64,000 nucleotides of DNA from Chionis minor (Eukaryota > Chordata > Aves > Charadriiformes > Chionididae), in NCBI GenBank assembly GCA_013398295.1, contig VZSF01009852.1, positions 168 to 64,167 on the forward strand, given 5' to 3'. Position numbers and translations under genes: made by a program. Of the stretch, positions 37,901-47,700 are shown one piece after another; within the stretch, counting starts at the first letter, position 1, and every line of letters begins with the position of its first letter. The notes below the pieces were generated by a model. It did no database searches and had not been told where the DNA came from. It worked only from the letters and a program-made list of their open reading frames with translations.

Positions 37901-40900
37901 CTATCTCTGCTGTACCACTGACCAGATTCTGTGTATGTGGCCCATACAGATTTTTGTCTAATGAAGAAGAAGCTATAATGTAAAACTTCAGAAGGTAATT
38001 TCACAGCTTTTCAAGTACCGTTTCCTTTTCTCAGAACCAAAAGCCTACCTCGGATGAGATCACCATGATAGCTGACCAGCTAAACATGGAGAAGGAGGTG
38101 ATCCGCGTTTGGTTCTGTAACCGGCGCCAGAAGGAGAAAAGGATCAACCCACCCAGCAGTGGTGGAACCAGCAGCTCGCCCATCAAAGCAATTTTCCCTT
38201 GCCCAACCTCACTGGTAAGAATCAAGAAACTTGACAAAAATCACTGGAAGAGATAGTTCTATTGTGCTCACTGTGGAAGTAGTACATGCTACACCGTCTT
38301 TGTACAGCAGATTTGTTCTCACGAATTTATGTTTTGCTGGCATTTAAAATATCCTACTTGCACATGATCTAAGAGATTTAATGCTTACAAGTCAGGCACT
38401 AGTTGGGCCTTCAGTTTGGCTGTTTTATTTAGCCAGTTCGTGAGTAAATATTCTGATTAGCAAATTTGCAGTTGGAATTATTGCTTTGAACATATTCCAG
38501 ATAGTAACTGCAGTTTATATCTGGACTTTCTCTCTTGCCGAAACTCTTTTTGTAAAATAATAGTAATAAAAAAAAATGCTTAACAGCTCTACTCCTCCCC
38601 TCCTTTTTTGGCTGCTTTAAGTAGATGAGCAGCAGTAAAATGTATCATTTGGAGACTTAAGTCACACAAATCCAATGATACTGTTGTCACTATTAGTTAG
38701 GAATGATTTATAAAAGAAGACATGGAACAAAGGAACAATTTAGCTAATACTCATGTAATTAATTTCGCACACTTGTATTTGCCTCAGGTAAACAAAAACT
38801 TCATGAAAATAAGAGTAACAAAACACATGCATCAAGGTTCCTTCAGCTCCTTTGCTACCAATGTCCATGGAGGTCTGTTTTCATAAATAGAAACAGTAGC
38901 TATTAGATTTCATAGTAGCTATGCTAATAGGAATGTGGTGGAATTTATGTAGCCTGTAGCTGTCCTTTTGTAGTATTTATTCCACCCTCATCACTGTAGT
39001 AGCTAATATCTTCCAGTACTTCATTAAACCATTAATTTTGGTGACGTGTCATTCTTTCCCCTCATCCATGTCTAAGGATGTGTGCATGCAGCCTTTTGTT
39101 TCAGGGGAAGGGATGTGTTAAATGTACTTAGTCTTTTTTTTTTTTTTTTTTAATTTTTTTTTCTTACTTGGAAAGCAAGGTTGCATGCCTTGCTACCAAA
39201 GCAGAACATAGTGAGATTTATGATAGTGTGGTTTAGTAACCATGCAAGTTTATGAAGACTGCAACTTAAGAAAGTTTTCCTACATAAATTTCCCTTTTAT
39301 TATAAACTGCCATTGTATGTAAGAAATTGAAGTGTTAACCACAGTCTCTGTTTTTTCAGTGATGTTTCACTAAGCATTTTCACTCACTGTAAGCCTTCTC
39401 TTAAGACTGAGTGTGCTACTACTCAAATGGATGTTCCAGCCCTACTGCCCGCAGCCTTCACTGGCTGTGTGCTTTGTTGATTCCTTGTGTCAGTTCTGGA
39501 GATTACGTGTCCATGGGATGGTTGGGCTTAGTTTACTAGTTTGACTGCAGATTACCCATGTGAAGAACAATGATGAATTTTCAGTATGGCTAGATAACCC
39601 ATCTGACTCGTAGCCTGGCTGCACAAGTGCTAGGGCTCTGAAGCAGGATTGGAGGGGAACGCTCCTTTTGATGGCAGCCTACCATTGCATTGGCTGAAGT
39701 CAGTCATTGTAACCACGGGGTTAGCTGTATTAATTCTAGGTCATTCACTGCCCTGCAACATGGATTGTGATGTCGGCCTTAACCGTTTGGTGCACAGATG
39801 ACAGATACAATATCTGGGCTGCATTAGTGGGAAGAGTATGATGTATCTAGCTCTTCTTTATTTCATACACTATTTGAGATGGGCAGAAAGTTTTTATATC
39901 TGTCCCAGTTACCCCAGTCTTGTTTAAAATGCATGAAGCATTTGACTTCCTGTAAGAGGATATGTAGTATGAGAGAGATTTCTGTGATAATGAACTTAAG
40001 GTAAGAGAGGGGAAAGGAGGAAGGTTTTAGCCTATATCCTCGGCTATGTTCTCTTGGGCAATTCTAAAGGATTCATTTCTCTCATTGATGTGTAACAGCC
40101 TTCAAATATCACTGTTGGACGCCATTTCTTGTCCATAAAAAGTCCTTTCTCTCCTTATATTTCATTTTTCCTCATAAGCTAGTTCCTACAGCCTTAAGTC
40201 TTTGGTGTTCTTTATGTGTAATGTCTTCAGTTTATTGTAGCTTTCTTGTAATAAGCTGTCCACAAGTAAAGTTGGCTAATGTCATTTGAATGTTTTAAAA
40301 TTCAGAGGTCTTTCCTCTGGCACAAGAAAACTTATCAAAGTCGAGATTATAGTTTGGTTGAGTAAAAGCGAGATGTTACTCAGTTTATTCAAGTAAACAT
40401 ACTACCTTAAATACCTTTGGTAACGCTGGGGCATTGAAATAAGAAAGAAATTTGAGCTCAGAAGATGTTTAAACAAGGAAAAAAAACATGCGGAAGTAAT
40501 ATATCTTGTGACTCTTTCTATAAGAGTGACTCTATTAAAACAAGGTGCTGTCTTTGGGGGGAGGCAGAGAGGGAGGGCTAACGTGCAGTCCAGAGACAGT
40601 ATAGGTGTAATGGATATATGTCCCTTCAAATACTGAATGATTAAGAGTAAAGATATTGCTGGTAATTAGAGAAGGTACTGTGGTTGTCCCACTGAATGCT
40701 AAAGTAATGGAATTACAAAAAAGTTAGTTTCTATGCAGTGTTGTCCCTGCTAACTTCCTCAGCTGAGGATGGGAAGAAAGAAATCCAAGTCTAGTAGCCC
40801 TTTGTCTTTTAACAGTTGAGCAGCTGTATTCTTTTTTGACCTCCAGGTGGCAACCACACCAAGCCTTGTGACTAGCAGTGCAGCTACAACCCTGACTGTC

Positions 40901-43900
40901 AATCCTGTGCTCCCTCTGACCAGTCCTGCTGTAACTAGTCTGTCAGTCACAGGTAAGGGCTGATTTCTCTTGCCCCCACATTAACCTCTACCACTTTCCC
41001 TTTCTAAACTCTTCAAAAGGTCATTCGGTATTGGTCACTGGTATCACAGGACCTTCTTGTCATTGTTGCTTGTTATTCTGTTAGGAAAATTCAGTCTTTG
41101 TGACCATTCAGTTGACTTTTCTAGGGGTAAAATCACAGATGATGCTGAACTGAAACATGCTATATTCCATTGCTAGCTTCTAGAACTCCTCAGCCTTCTG
41201 TTAGGAAATGTCTTTTCATTGTACTCTGAGCTTCTCATTTGGACTCTTGGTGCTTCTTGTTCCTGCAGAAATGTGTGTTTGTCTCCCTTTCAGTTGGACG
41301 TGCAGTTCAGTTCAGATGGGTCCTGGTTTCTTTTCAGTCATATCTGTATTTTGTACTGACCTAACCAGAATCGATCTTCTAGGCACAACAGAAACCACCT
41401 CCAACAACACCGCAACAGTGATTTCAACAGCGCCTCCAGCTTCTTCAGCAGTGACATCACCCTCCCTGAGTCCTTCCCCTTCTGCCTCAGCCTCCAATTC
41501 AGAGGCGTCCAGTGCCAGTGAGACCAGCACAACACAGACAACCTCCACTCCCTTGTCCTCCCCTCTTGGGACCAGCCAGGTGATGGTAACGGCATCAGGG
41601 TTGCAAACAGCGGCAGCAGCCGCATTACAAGGAGCTGCACAGTTGCCTGCAAATGCAAGTCTTGCTGCCATGGCTGCTGCAGCAGGACTAAACCCAGGCT
41701 TGATGGCATCCTCGCAGTTTGCAGCTGGGTAAGGAAGAATTTTTCACATGCTTTTAGGTGAGATGACAGAGAAGGGAAGGAGAATTCTTAGGATAAATTG
41801 CTTTTATGTATCGCTATTTTCTGGTAGTCACTTGGTGATTCTCATGTCATTTATCTCAAATTCTGAAGGTTTTCTTCTAGATGGTAATTGTCCATTCCCA
41901 TCAACGTACACAAATGTTGTTTTCATTTTACGGATGAAAAAGCTGTGTTGCGGCAATGTTGTTATTTGATAAGTCATCCATCCCACTGCAGAGCTTGACC
42001 TAAGAGCTGCAGCTTACCAGTGAATCATAGAATCTGCTCTACTAATTGTAAAATGGAGAGCTAGCCTAGACCCACTTCACACCTCTGTATTCATTCCTCC
42101 ATCACGAGCATGAAGCTGTAAAAGATGCATGATGATGTATTGTTGAAGTTTCAGTTTTTTAAAAATGTTGCTCTGAGAGATTACTTTGTATTTCTTCAAT
42201 TCCACTTGATTTACGTCTTTCTTGTATGAATTTGGGAGGTGATGATAGCTCTCTAACGAGTGACAGTTTCCCCAAAATACTTCACAAGAATATCTTACAG
42301 CAACAGTCAATACAAGTCATATATTTACAGTGCCTGTACTTCAGGCATGTTGCTTAACCATGCACCTGAAAGGCAACGTCTACTCAAGGGATCGTGAAGG
42401 AAAAATTAAAATAAACTAAAATTTGCCCTTAATCCCTGGTCTTTCCTCCCTCCCCACCCCCCTTCCCTTTTTAAAAATATGATGGTGTACTTCTGAACGG
42501 TGACAACCTTTTCCTAAAAGTAACACTCCTTCCCTTTGTCTTTGTTTTTTCTGCCACGATCTGGCTTCCTGCAGAGGTGCCTTACTCAGTCTCAATCCAG
42601 GGACATTAGGTGGTGCTCTCAGCCCGGCCCTGATGAGCAACAGTACACTGGCAACTATTCAAGGTTAGTAGTGTTCCTTTTAATGCATCTTTGTCGTACC
42701 ACTTCAGTTTATGTGCTTTGTTTTCTTCTACCACAAAAGAACAGCGGTGCCTCAGCACTGGACATAAATGTTATATGAGTAAAGACCATACAAAATTTAA
42801 ATGCGCAAATATATTTTATGTATCACAGAGATAAGAGCAGGTACAACTTCAGAAAGGGATTAGAACTGTGTATGATCTTGTAGTGATTTACAGGAGGCAT
42901 TTAAGATATGAATGTGATCTGGAATTTATTTTGTTATCCTCCCTCCATTGGCATGTATCGCTAGGAGGTTAGAGATTTGCTTTTTATAGCTCTTCCAGCA
43001 TATGCTTGAGCAGAGTTGCGCTGTTTGAGGGCCCAGTTAGGAGGGCAGTTTTGAGCAAGACTTGATCCTGAATTTTTGTCCTCATATGTATTTTAAAAGA
43101 ACCTACAACAACCTACATCCTGAAGTCCTTATGTAGAACTTTAAGTCCATAAATCCTTATCCATAGGACTAAAGGTTTATTTTGGACGTGCCACACAGCC
43201 AGAAGTTGCCACTGACTTTAGCAAGAGTTGTTCTGAGTCACAGTTGGTCATCTGTAAAAACTAGATAGTGCAAGTGTCTAAAGAGTTAGGTAACCTATGC
43301 ATCCAAATATCCTCTAAACTAGCTTAATGAATCTTGTTTCTAGGGTACAAGAAAGAGCTACTTTATAAAGTGTCACAGATAAATTTAGGAGATCGTAATC
43401 TAAGGCAGACTGAACTCTGTAGACCGGTGAGAATAAGTTATTTGATAAGTTGTCCAGTGGTTGCATGTCAAGATTTACCATGTTACTCTCAAGGTCACAT
43501 GACCTTCTTTATCTTGTGATAGCTGTCATTTCATGTGAAATCTCATCTCAACCCTTTCCAGTAGAGGTTGCCCGAACGTACAGATTTTCTGTGGCTGGAA
43601 ACATAGACCAGTATTGCACTTAAAGATGTGAAGAAAGGCATGATGGAATTAGTTTAGGAGCAGACGACAGAGGCATTTTAGTACCTGCAAGGCCTTGTCC
43701 ACTCTTCATAAAGAGTTGTTTTTTTAAAAAACAACCTATGATGAGGTGACTCTGTTAGTGGTGTAAAGAGCATGCATATCAAACGAAGGACAATGCAGCG
43801 ACCAGTTGCTTTTAGGCACATTTTGCATTATTGCTTACTGCTAATGCTATCTCCTCCCTGCTCAATTTTCCCTTTTTTAGCTCTTGCATCTGGTGGCTCT

Positions 43901-44191
43901 CTTCCAATAACATCACTGGATGCAACTGGAAACTTGGTGTTTGCCAATGCCGGAGGTACTCCTAACATCGTAACTGCCCCTCTGTTCCTGAACCCCCAGA
44001 ACCTTTCTCTGCTCACCAGCAACCCGGTTAGCTTGGTCTCTGCAGCTGCAGCCTCCGCAGGGGCCTCTGGACCAGTCGCCAGCCTTCACGCCACCTCCAC
44101 CTCAGCCGAGTCCATCCAGAACTCTCTCCTCACGGTGGCCTCTGCAAGCGGGGCCACATCCACCACCACTACTGCCTCCAAGGCACAGTGA
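293..44191 (+). CDS. POU2F1: POU2F1 (Oct-1) POU-homeodomain transcription factor, 15 spliced coding exons
   Basis: This is the spliced gene as a whole. Coding segments are 293-350, 7344-7444, 10340-10393, 12061-12180, 13920-14099, 19997-20123, 28378-28472, 30832-31005, 34795-34936, 37074-37219, 38035-38214, 40847-40952, 41383-41728, 42575-42663 and 43881-44191. They sum to 2,229 nt, that is 742 residues plus stop, close to the human protein (743 as I remember it), and every junction keeps frame. Residues about 54-250 are Gln-rich (activation region). Residues about 277-351 form the POU-specific domain, 352-376 the linker, and 377-436 the POU homeodomain with the recognition-helix motif [13 protein letters not shown]. 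The remainder is Ser/Thr/Ala-rich. In known biology Oct-1 is a ubiquitous nuclear factor that binds the octamer ATGCAAAT in histone H2B, snRNA and immunoglobulin promoters. The promoter and first exon(s) lie left of the window. Confidence 0.97.
452..477. repeat. poly-C tract with NNN gap
   Basis: A run of C interrupted by three N at 468-470. The true tract length is unknown; the Ns look like a sequence or assembly gap inside a homopolymer. Confidence 0.95.
6649..6662. repeat. poly-C tract ending in a single N
   Basis: Thirteen C followed by one N at 6662. The second unresolved base in the window also sits in a C homopolymer. Confidence 0.95.
7344..7444 (+). CDS. POU2F1: POU2F1 coding exon 2
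   Basis: Acceptor TCTCCAG|GC and donor CATCAG|GTAAG. It completes the split Gly codon and encodes 33 residues containing [11 protein letters not shown] and [16 protein letters not shown], which match Oct-1. It ends in phase 0. Confidence 0.95.
7445..10339 (+). other. POU2F1: POU2F1 intron 2
   Basis: AT-rich intron from GTAAG to ATTATAG. Nothing beyond short homopolymers and chance open frames was recognised. Confidence 0.8.
10340..10393 (+). CDS. POU2F1: POU2F1 coding exon 3 (18 codons)
   Basis: A small 54-nt exon between ATTATAG and GTAAAG. It encodes [18 protein letters not shown], as in Oct-1. Both ends are phase 0, so skipping it would keep frame. Confidence 0.95.
10394..12060 (+). other. 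POU2F1: POU2F1 intron 3
   Basis: AT-rich intron. About 11,200-11,345 contains a block with TAAT-type homeodomain sites, a CAGGTG E-box and a perfect octamer ATGCAAAT at 11,318-11,325, which may be a conserved regulatory element. A T run at about 12,041-12,054 forms the polypyrimidine tract before the next exon. Confidence 0.75.
12061..12180 (+). CDS. POU2F1: POU2F1 coding exon 4
   Basis: Acceptor TTTGACTAG and donor ACTGGG|GTAAGA. It encodes 40 residues including [20 protein letters not shown] and [11 protein letters not shown], the start of the Gln-rich activation region. Both ends are phase 0. The reading frame stays open for a further 300-odd nt into the intron (see findings), but the donor is strong. 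Confidence 0.95.
12181..13919 (+). other. POU2F1: POU2F1 intron 4
   Basis: The first 300 nt or so remain open in the coding frame of the preceding exon, to a stop at about 12,487. T (12,496-12,513) and A (about 13,330-13,344) runs follow. About 13,400-13,640 has a mixed-composition block with TAATTAATTA sites that looks less random than its surroundings. No other gene is seen. Confidence 0.75.
13920..14099 (+). CDS. POU2F1: POU2F1 coding exon 5 (Gln-rich activation region)
   Basis: Acceptor TTTATAG|CTC and donor GCACAG|GTGAG. Sixty codons beginning [20 protein letters not shown] and ending [10 protein letters not shown]. It reads [11 protein letters not shown] where I remember human as having one more Q. 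Both ends are phase 0. Confidence 0.95.
14100..19996 (+). other. POU2F1: POU2F1 intron 5 (5.9 kb)
   Basis: AT-rich intron. It contains a pyrimidine-rich stretch (about 17,560-17,700) that produces overlapping spurious open frames. It also has two blocks dense in TAAT/ATTA and other ordered motifs (about 16,370-16,560 and 18,180-18,600) that could be conserved regulatory DNA. It ends in a very long T-rich tract (19,858-19,980). Confidence 0.75.
19858..19980. repeat. long T-rich low-complexity tract in splice acceptor
   Basis: About 115 bp of T with scattered C and A, including an uninterrupted T run of about 44 at 19,931-19,974, immediately upstream of the CTTAAG acceptor of POU2F1 exon 6. 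It is far longer than a normal polypyrimidine tract and probably length-polymorphic. Confidence 0.95.
19997..20123 (+). CDS. POU2F1: POU2F1 coding exon 6
   Basis: Acceptor CCTTAAG|GAT and donor CAGCAGG|GTAAG. It encodes 42 full codons, [17 protein letters not shown] followed by [18 protein letters not shown], then the first base of a Gly codon. This is the core of the Gln-rich domain. Human has DLQQLQQ as I remember it. Confidence 0.95.
22250..22278. repeat. short TA dinucleotide repeat
   Basis: TATATATATATA followed by GTACGTACG; a simple repeat in POU2F1 intron 6. Confidence 0.85.
24960..25875 (-). mobile_element. CR1 LINE 3' fragment, antisense to POU2F1
   Basis: Read on the - strand this is the 3' end of a chicken-repeat-1 retrotransposon: the last part of the reverse-transcriptase ORF2 and the 3' UTR. 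The ORF2 C-terminal signature can be traced (a GKCNILYGG stretch, then [19 protein letters not shown]) before a frameshift; after it the expected cysteine-containing LGC motif continues in another frame. On the + strand the lower end has the typical AATCAT..GTAGGTTGGAA and GGATGGAGATTCTGCAACC features of antisense CR1. Stops, frameshifts and an 18-A run at about 25,143 show it is old and inactive. The element is 5'-truncated, as most CR1 copies are. Boundaries are approximate. Confidence 0.88.
28378..28472 (+). CDS. POU2F1: POU2F1 coding exon 7
   Basis: Acceptor TCTCCAG|GTC and donor TCGCAG|GTCAGG. It finishes the split Gly and encodes 31 residues, [16 protein letters not shown] onwards to [10 protein letters not shown]. 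It ends in phase 0. Confidence 0.94.
28473..30831 (+). other. POU2F1: POU2F1 intron 7
   Basis: AT-rich intron from GTCAGG to TTAATAG. No repeat family, RNA gene or extra exon was recognised. Confidence 0.8.
30832..31005 (+). CDS. POU2F1: POU2F1 coding exon 8 (start of POU-specific domain)
   Basis: Acceptor TTAATAG|CCA and donor ACTCAG|GTGAG. Its 58 codons are residues 246-303. The first part is [20 protein letters not shown]. The POU-specific domain then begins with [20 protein letters not shown] and IKLGFTQ. Both ends are phase 0. Confidence 0.96.
31745..31822. repeat. composite homopolymer array (C-A-T-C-A)
   Basis: Consecutive runs: 18 C (31,745-31,762), 17 A (31,763-31,779), 5 T (31,780-31,784), 17 C (31,785-31,801), 12 A (31,802-31,813), one C, then 8 A. 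It amounts to a C-run/A-run unit present twice. It yields spurious open frames of Pro/Lys on + and Gly/Phe on -. It may be a real unstable repeat or an assembly error. Confidence 0.95.
34349..34388. repeat. imperfect short tandem repeat
   Basis: About three copies of a 12-15 bp unit based on TTTTCAAGAGTG in POU2F1 intron 8. Confidence 0.7.
34795..34936 (+). CDS. POU2F1: POU2F1 coding exon 9 (POU-specific domain)
   Basis: Acceptor TCCAG|GGT and donor GATGCAG|GTGAA. It encodes 47 codons beginning [20 protein letters not shown], then [20 protein letters not shown] and EKWLNDA. These are helices 2-4 of the POU-specific domain, including the DNA-contacting [14 protein letters not shown] helix. 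Identical to human as far as I recall. It ends one base into Glu. Confidence 0.97.
34937..37073 (+). other. POU2F1: POU2F1 intron 9
   Basis: AT-rich intron holding the probable hAT-like MITE at 35,869-36,030. No other gene is seen. Confidence 0.8.
35869..36030. mobile_element. probable hAT/Charlie-like MITE (non-autonomous DNA transposon)
   Basis: A 162-bp segment with imperfect terminal inverted repeats. The left end reads CAAATGGTCCCCAAACCTTC, and the reverse complement of the right end reads CAACGGTTCCCAACCTCC. The TGGTTCCCAACC-type terminus is characteristic of Charlie-group hAT elements. No transposase is encoded and I could not see a convincing 8-bp target duplication, so the call is tentative. 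Confidence 0.45.
37074..37219 (+). CDS. POU2F1: POU2F1 coding exon 10 (linker and start of homeodomain)
   Basis: Acceptor TTTTCAG|AA and donor CTGGAG|GTCAGT. Residues 351 (split Glu) to 399: the linker [25 protein letters not shown], then the homeodomain N-terminal arm [20 protein letters not shown]. The linker reads NSQGQGIEG where human reads NSPGIEG as I remember it, so it is two residues longer. The DNA (CAAGGG CAGGGG) looks like a hexanucleotide duplication. Confidence 0.96.
37220..38034 (+). other. POU2F1: POU2F1 intron 10
   Basis: A short 0.8-kb intron inside the homeodomain. It contains one octamer-like ATTTGCAT at 37,473-37,480; nothing else was recognised. Confidence 0.8.
38035..38214 (+). 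CDS. POU2F1: POU2F1 coding exon 11 (homeodomain recognition helix)
   Basis: Acceptor TTCTCAG|AAC and donor TCACTG|GTAAGA. Its 60 codons begin [20 protein letters not shown] and continue [18 protein letters not shown]. The WFCN core with Cys and Asn at recognition-helix positions is diagnostic for POU homeodomains. The Ser-rich [19 protein letters not shown] follows. Both ends are phase 0. Confidence 0.97.
38215..40846 (+). other. POU2F1: POU2F1 intron 11
   Basis: AT-rich intron with a T run at about 39,129-39,150. No additional exon or repeat family was recognised. Confidence 0.8.
40847..40952 (+). CDS. POU2F1: POU2F1 coding exon 12
   Basis: Acceptor CTCCAG|GTG and donor GTCACAG|GTAAG. It encodes 35 codons, [20 protein letters not shown] then [15 protein letters not shown], in the Ser/Thr-rich C-terminal region. 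It ends one base into Gly. Confidence 0.95.
40953..41382 (+). other. POU2F1: POU2F1 intron 12
   Basis: A 430-nt intron whose last 175 nt or so happen to be open in the frame of the following exon. Nothing else was recognised. Confidence 0.8.
41383..41728 (+). CDS. POU2F1: POU2F1 coding exon 13 (Ser/Thr/Ala-rich C-terminal region)
   Basis: The largest fully coding exon apart from the last: 346 nt, acceptor CTTCTAG|GC and donor GCTGG|GTAAGG. It encodes [20 protein letters not shown], a Ser-rich run with [13 protein letters not shown], then [20 protein letters not shown] and [20 protein letters not shown]. High GC relative to the introns creates long antisense open frames here, which I treat as shadows. 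It ends two bases into Gly. Confidence 0.95.
41729..42574 (+). other. POU2F1: POU2F1 intron 13
   Basis: A 0.85-kb intron; no feature recognised other than splice sites GTAAGG and CCTGCAG. Confidence 0.8.
42575..42663 (+). CDS. POU2F1: POU2F1 coding exon 14
   Basis: Acceptor CCTGCAG|AGG and donor ATTCAAG|GTTAGT. It completes Gly and encodes [20 protein letters not shown] then SNSTLATIQ. It ends one base into Ala. Confidence 0.95.
42664..43880 (+). other. POU2F1: POU2F1 intron 14
   Basis: The last 1.2-kb coding-region intron; AT-rich, nothing recognised besides the TTTTTTAG acceptor. Confidence 0.8.
43881..44191 (+). CDS. POU2F1: POU2F1 terminal coding exon 15
   Basis: Acceptor TTTTTTAG|CT. 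After the split Ala it encodes 102 residues, [20 protein letters not shown] through [20 protein letters not shown] to [12 protein letters not shown], then TGA at 44,189-44,191. The C-terminal end TTTTASKAQ matches Oct-1. Confidence 0.97.
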
Positions 44192-44386
44192 GCCGGGCTG
44201 AGCTGTGCTGCCAGCAGCCTGTTTCACTGTGCGGTGGGATTGGCCGCCAGCGGGGTTTATAAACTGCAAATGTGATGGGCATCCTCTCGCCGTGTTGCTG
44301 GGGACAAGGGAGAGAAGGAAAAATATAAAAAACAAAAGCAAAACAGGAAGGATTTAAAGCTGGGACAGACATTTGCCTAATTTTAT

Positions 44387-44392
44387 AATAAA
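44387..44392 (+). terminator. POU2F1: candidate proximal poly(A) signal AATAAA
   Basis: Canonical hexamer about 200 nt after the POU2F1 stop, followed by CACTGTCTTTTC. It could give a short 3' UTR isoform. Confidence 0.4.
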
Positions 44393-44737
44393 CACTGTCT
44401 TTTCAGGATTGCTTCATGGATCGGAGAACTTTCTAACCAAAAATGTAAAAAAAAACAAAAAACAAAAAAACAAAAAACCACAAAAAAAGTGAAAGGACTA
44501 CTTACCATTTCCAGCAGTCACAATGACAAGTTAAGGTGGGTTATCAACTCAGACATAGGAAGGGGATTTTCTTCTTTCTTTTTGGTCTAAATATCTTTCT
44601 TTTTTAATTATCATTTTATAGGTCTGTTGTACAGGCCATTATGTCATACAAGGTGTTTATAATCGTATCAATCGTGTTGGGGGTTCCTTTCTTAACTGGT
44701 ACAATTTAGGCAGGCCTGTATTACTGGTGTATCTCTA

Positions 44738-44769
44738 TTATTATTATTATGGTTATTATTATTATTATT
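44738..44769. repeat. ATT trinucleotide repeat
   Basis: Interrupted ATT/TTA repeat followed by TTTTTATATATATAG in the POU2F1 3' UTR. Confidence 0.85.
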
Positions 44770-47700
44770 TTTATATATATAGTTTGGACGCATTTGTCTT
44801 TTGCTCCTGGATTATTTTCAGCGAGCTCCCATACCATGGGGGGAGGGCGGGAGGGTGGAGAGGAAGAATGGAGCACAAATAGACTTTCTGTCCTAATCTT
44901 CTGGGAATGTTCTGAACGGTTTCCTCATCCTTGAATTTGTCTACTGGTTACTTGTAGGGGTCAGAAGAACTTATGTTCCTCACTTGCACAGGAAGCTCAG
45001 TGTAGCAGTAGAGATCAGTGTGTGCAAACTTCCAGGCTGGTCTATGCTTTTTAAGCAGAGGTAGGAATCAGTTCCGAACTGCAGTTCTCCTTCTCTCAAT
45101 TATTTAGACAAAATGGCCAAATTCTGCTCTTAACTTTGTGTGCGTGGTTCCTTTTTACTTCAGAGAGTGGGATTTGACCTCCTGAGTCTAGATTGTGTGA
45201 CATACTGATGGCTAGTCTGTTCTATCGATTTGATTTTGCTGTTAAAAGCACACACAAATATTTAAAAAACTTCATTATCCAAGCTAATTGGCAGTATGTA
45301 AAGCAGCATTTACAGTGCTAGCTTCCCACCAGGTGAATTGGTACAGGATTTCAAAAGATCAGATTCTCCCTATTCACAGCAATATTCCTTTTCTGTTAAT
45401 TCTGATGCTTCCAATATTGTATTTAAAAAAACGTCTTAGTAAAAAAGTGCTTCTGACTGGAAACCAAGGAAGCAAAAAAAAAAAAAGAGAACAAAAGTTA
45501 CCATCGTTTATTCCAACACAATAGAGCTGACTCTGGGGCTTTGCACATGCCTGGGTGGTCTCATGTAGTCTCTGAGCTGTGATGCTGCTAGCTATGTAAA
45601 AATGGCAGTAAGCATTTCTGACCAGAGCATCAGGGCTTGCCTGCCACTGTAACCATCTTTTCAAGGTTGATTCTGATCCATGTAGCAAAGGATATTTACG
45701 TGGATGAGGAAGAGTAACGAACTGTACAGAAGTTAGATCTGTATATTCTTAAATATACGATCTAGTATCTGAACCAAAAAAAGATTTTTAAAGAGAGAAG
45801 ACTGGATCACTGCAATGCAGTTCACTTTGAACTTTCCGTTCCTGATGGATTTAAAGGTTTCTGCCATGTGTATAAAACTGAATTACTTTTAGCTATCGAG
45901 GTTATTAGAAGAGTCCCTTTCCCCCCGACCCCCTTTTCTTTTGTCACCGGAGTGTCCTAAAATAATGAGCTGATGCAGCTGTTTTCATTTTGTTGACGAT
46001 TCAGGGGGATCCTGGAGCTTCTCATCCAAGATCCGGAAGGCAGCAACTTTAAACTCTACATATGCTTTGGTTTGTGACCTGAGCATGTGGGATTTGCGTT
46101 TGCACTCAAGTGGCAGAACCCCTTATCTATCCCCCCACCGCCATGTTTTTTGCTCTGTTCATCTCTAACTCTCCACCTTCCTGTTTTACTGAATATTTAA
46201 ACCAATTATCCCTAAAACTTCAAAACTAGTGAACTGCAAGCAGGGAAACTAACAAATGTCCGTCCACCGTTTCTAATGTGTTTTGATTTTTTTATGTTTT
46301 ATTTTTTTAAAACTAAGCTTGAACCAAAGTCAATTTCTAGCAAGCTGCTGTACTAATGGACTAGTTTGTATAAGTGCAGTTCAGATGCAGAGAGGCGATA
46401 GATGCTACTGACAATTTCTTTTTCATTTGTCTTTTGTTTTTATTAATTTTATATAAAAGTTGCTGCTTGTTTTTAATCTTTTTTTTTTTTTTTGGTTGGT
46501 TGGTAATTTGTGTTATCCTTGGGGCAGACTCTTAACTTGACTTTAATTTGTTTTCTTTTGTTTGATGTGTAAATAGAATGGCAATGTCAGGGGATTGTTA
46601 ATCCAACAGGTCCCACCCTCATCCCACCAGTATGGATAAATCTAAGTATTTTTGATGTGTCTCTATGACTTCAGGCTGTGCAGGAGACTTTTAGAGCTAT
46701 GAGTAATACTGCAGAAATGGGAATGGCCTACAGCAGTAGCTTCAGAGCAGTAAAAGGTATAGCTGGGTGAGCTTCACGGACGCAGGGAAGAAGTGGACGA
46801 GGAGATGCCAGCACCCACTGTGTTGGTCTGGAGGCCGTAGCACAGACTACAGTTTCTACCAAAGGAATGCAAGTCCCTGGGACTTGTGTTCAGTGAAGTA
46901 AGAGGATGGGGAAAACTGCAGCTGTAACATTCATTCCTGACTCTGAAAGTTCCCACTTACTTTCACGCCTGTGCGAAAATACGATTTATCAGCAAGCTTT
47001 TTTTTTGTTAAAGGGGGGGATACTACTGGTCTTTTCACCGATGTATCCTCTACTCCCTAAGGGTTTTGTGGCAGGGTGGGGGGGCATGGTCCTTGCATTT
47101 ATCTAGGAAACACAAAGAAAGGTGGGCCTTAAATCAGCAGAAAATCCTCTCTCTACAGTTCAAAGAGACTGTGCCATTAGCTGTCTGAATGAGTTTTCAT
47201 GTCCCATTCTTGCTGGTTTGTGGTTGGGAGAGGGTCTTGTTGAGTACATATCTGGAACACTAATGCAGCTTGGATGGTTTATTTATTATGAAAATCTGCT
47301 TTTTTTCCTGACTACCTTTGCATTGGTCACATGGCTTTGGTGTGAGCACCTTATACCCCCTTACCCTCCTCCTCTCTACCCCATCACCCTCTCTGGGGCC
47401 CAGATTCCAGGGAGTTTCTTAGCAAGTCTTTTTCTGAGAGAAACTGGAAACTCAGAGTAGCTACATATCTAGAAAGGGCTTGGTTTTGCTTGCAGAAGCT
47501 GACATAATACCCAGACAGCACATATCCCATGGCGTCCATCACCGGTGTGTTCTGCTTCGTTGTCTTAAAACATCCCAGTGACTGACTGTCACTCCTGGAG
47601 CCTGCTTTTCATTCCTAGCAGCGTTTTGTCTCGTGGGTGCTACCTCCAGTGTTTAGGTGAAAGGTGGAAATCAGATTGGCAGCGGGTGTACATCTGCCTG

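Noticed and set aside
41312..41709. Two long antisense open frames of about 120 codons
   Set aside because: They are shadows of the GC-rich, repetitive coding sequence of POU2F1 exon 13.
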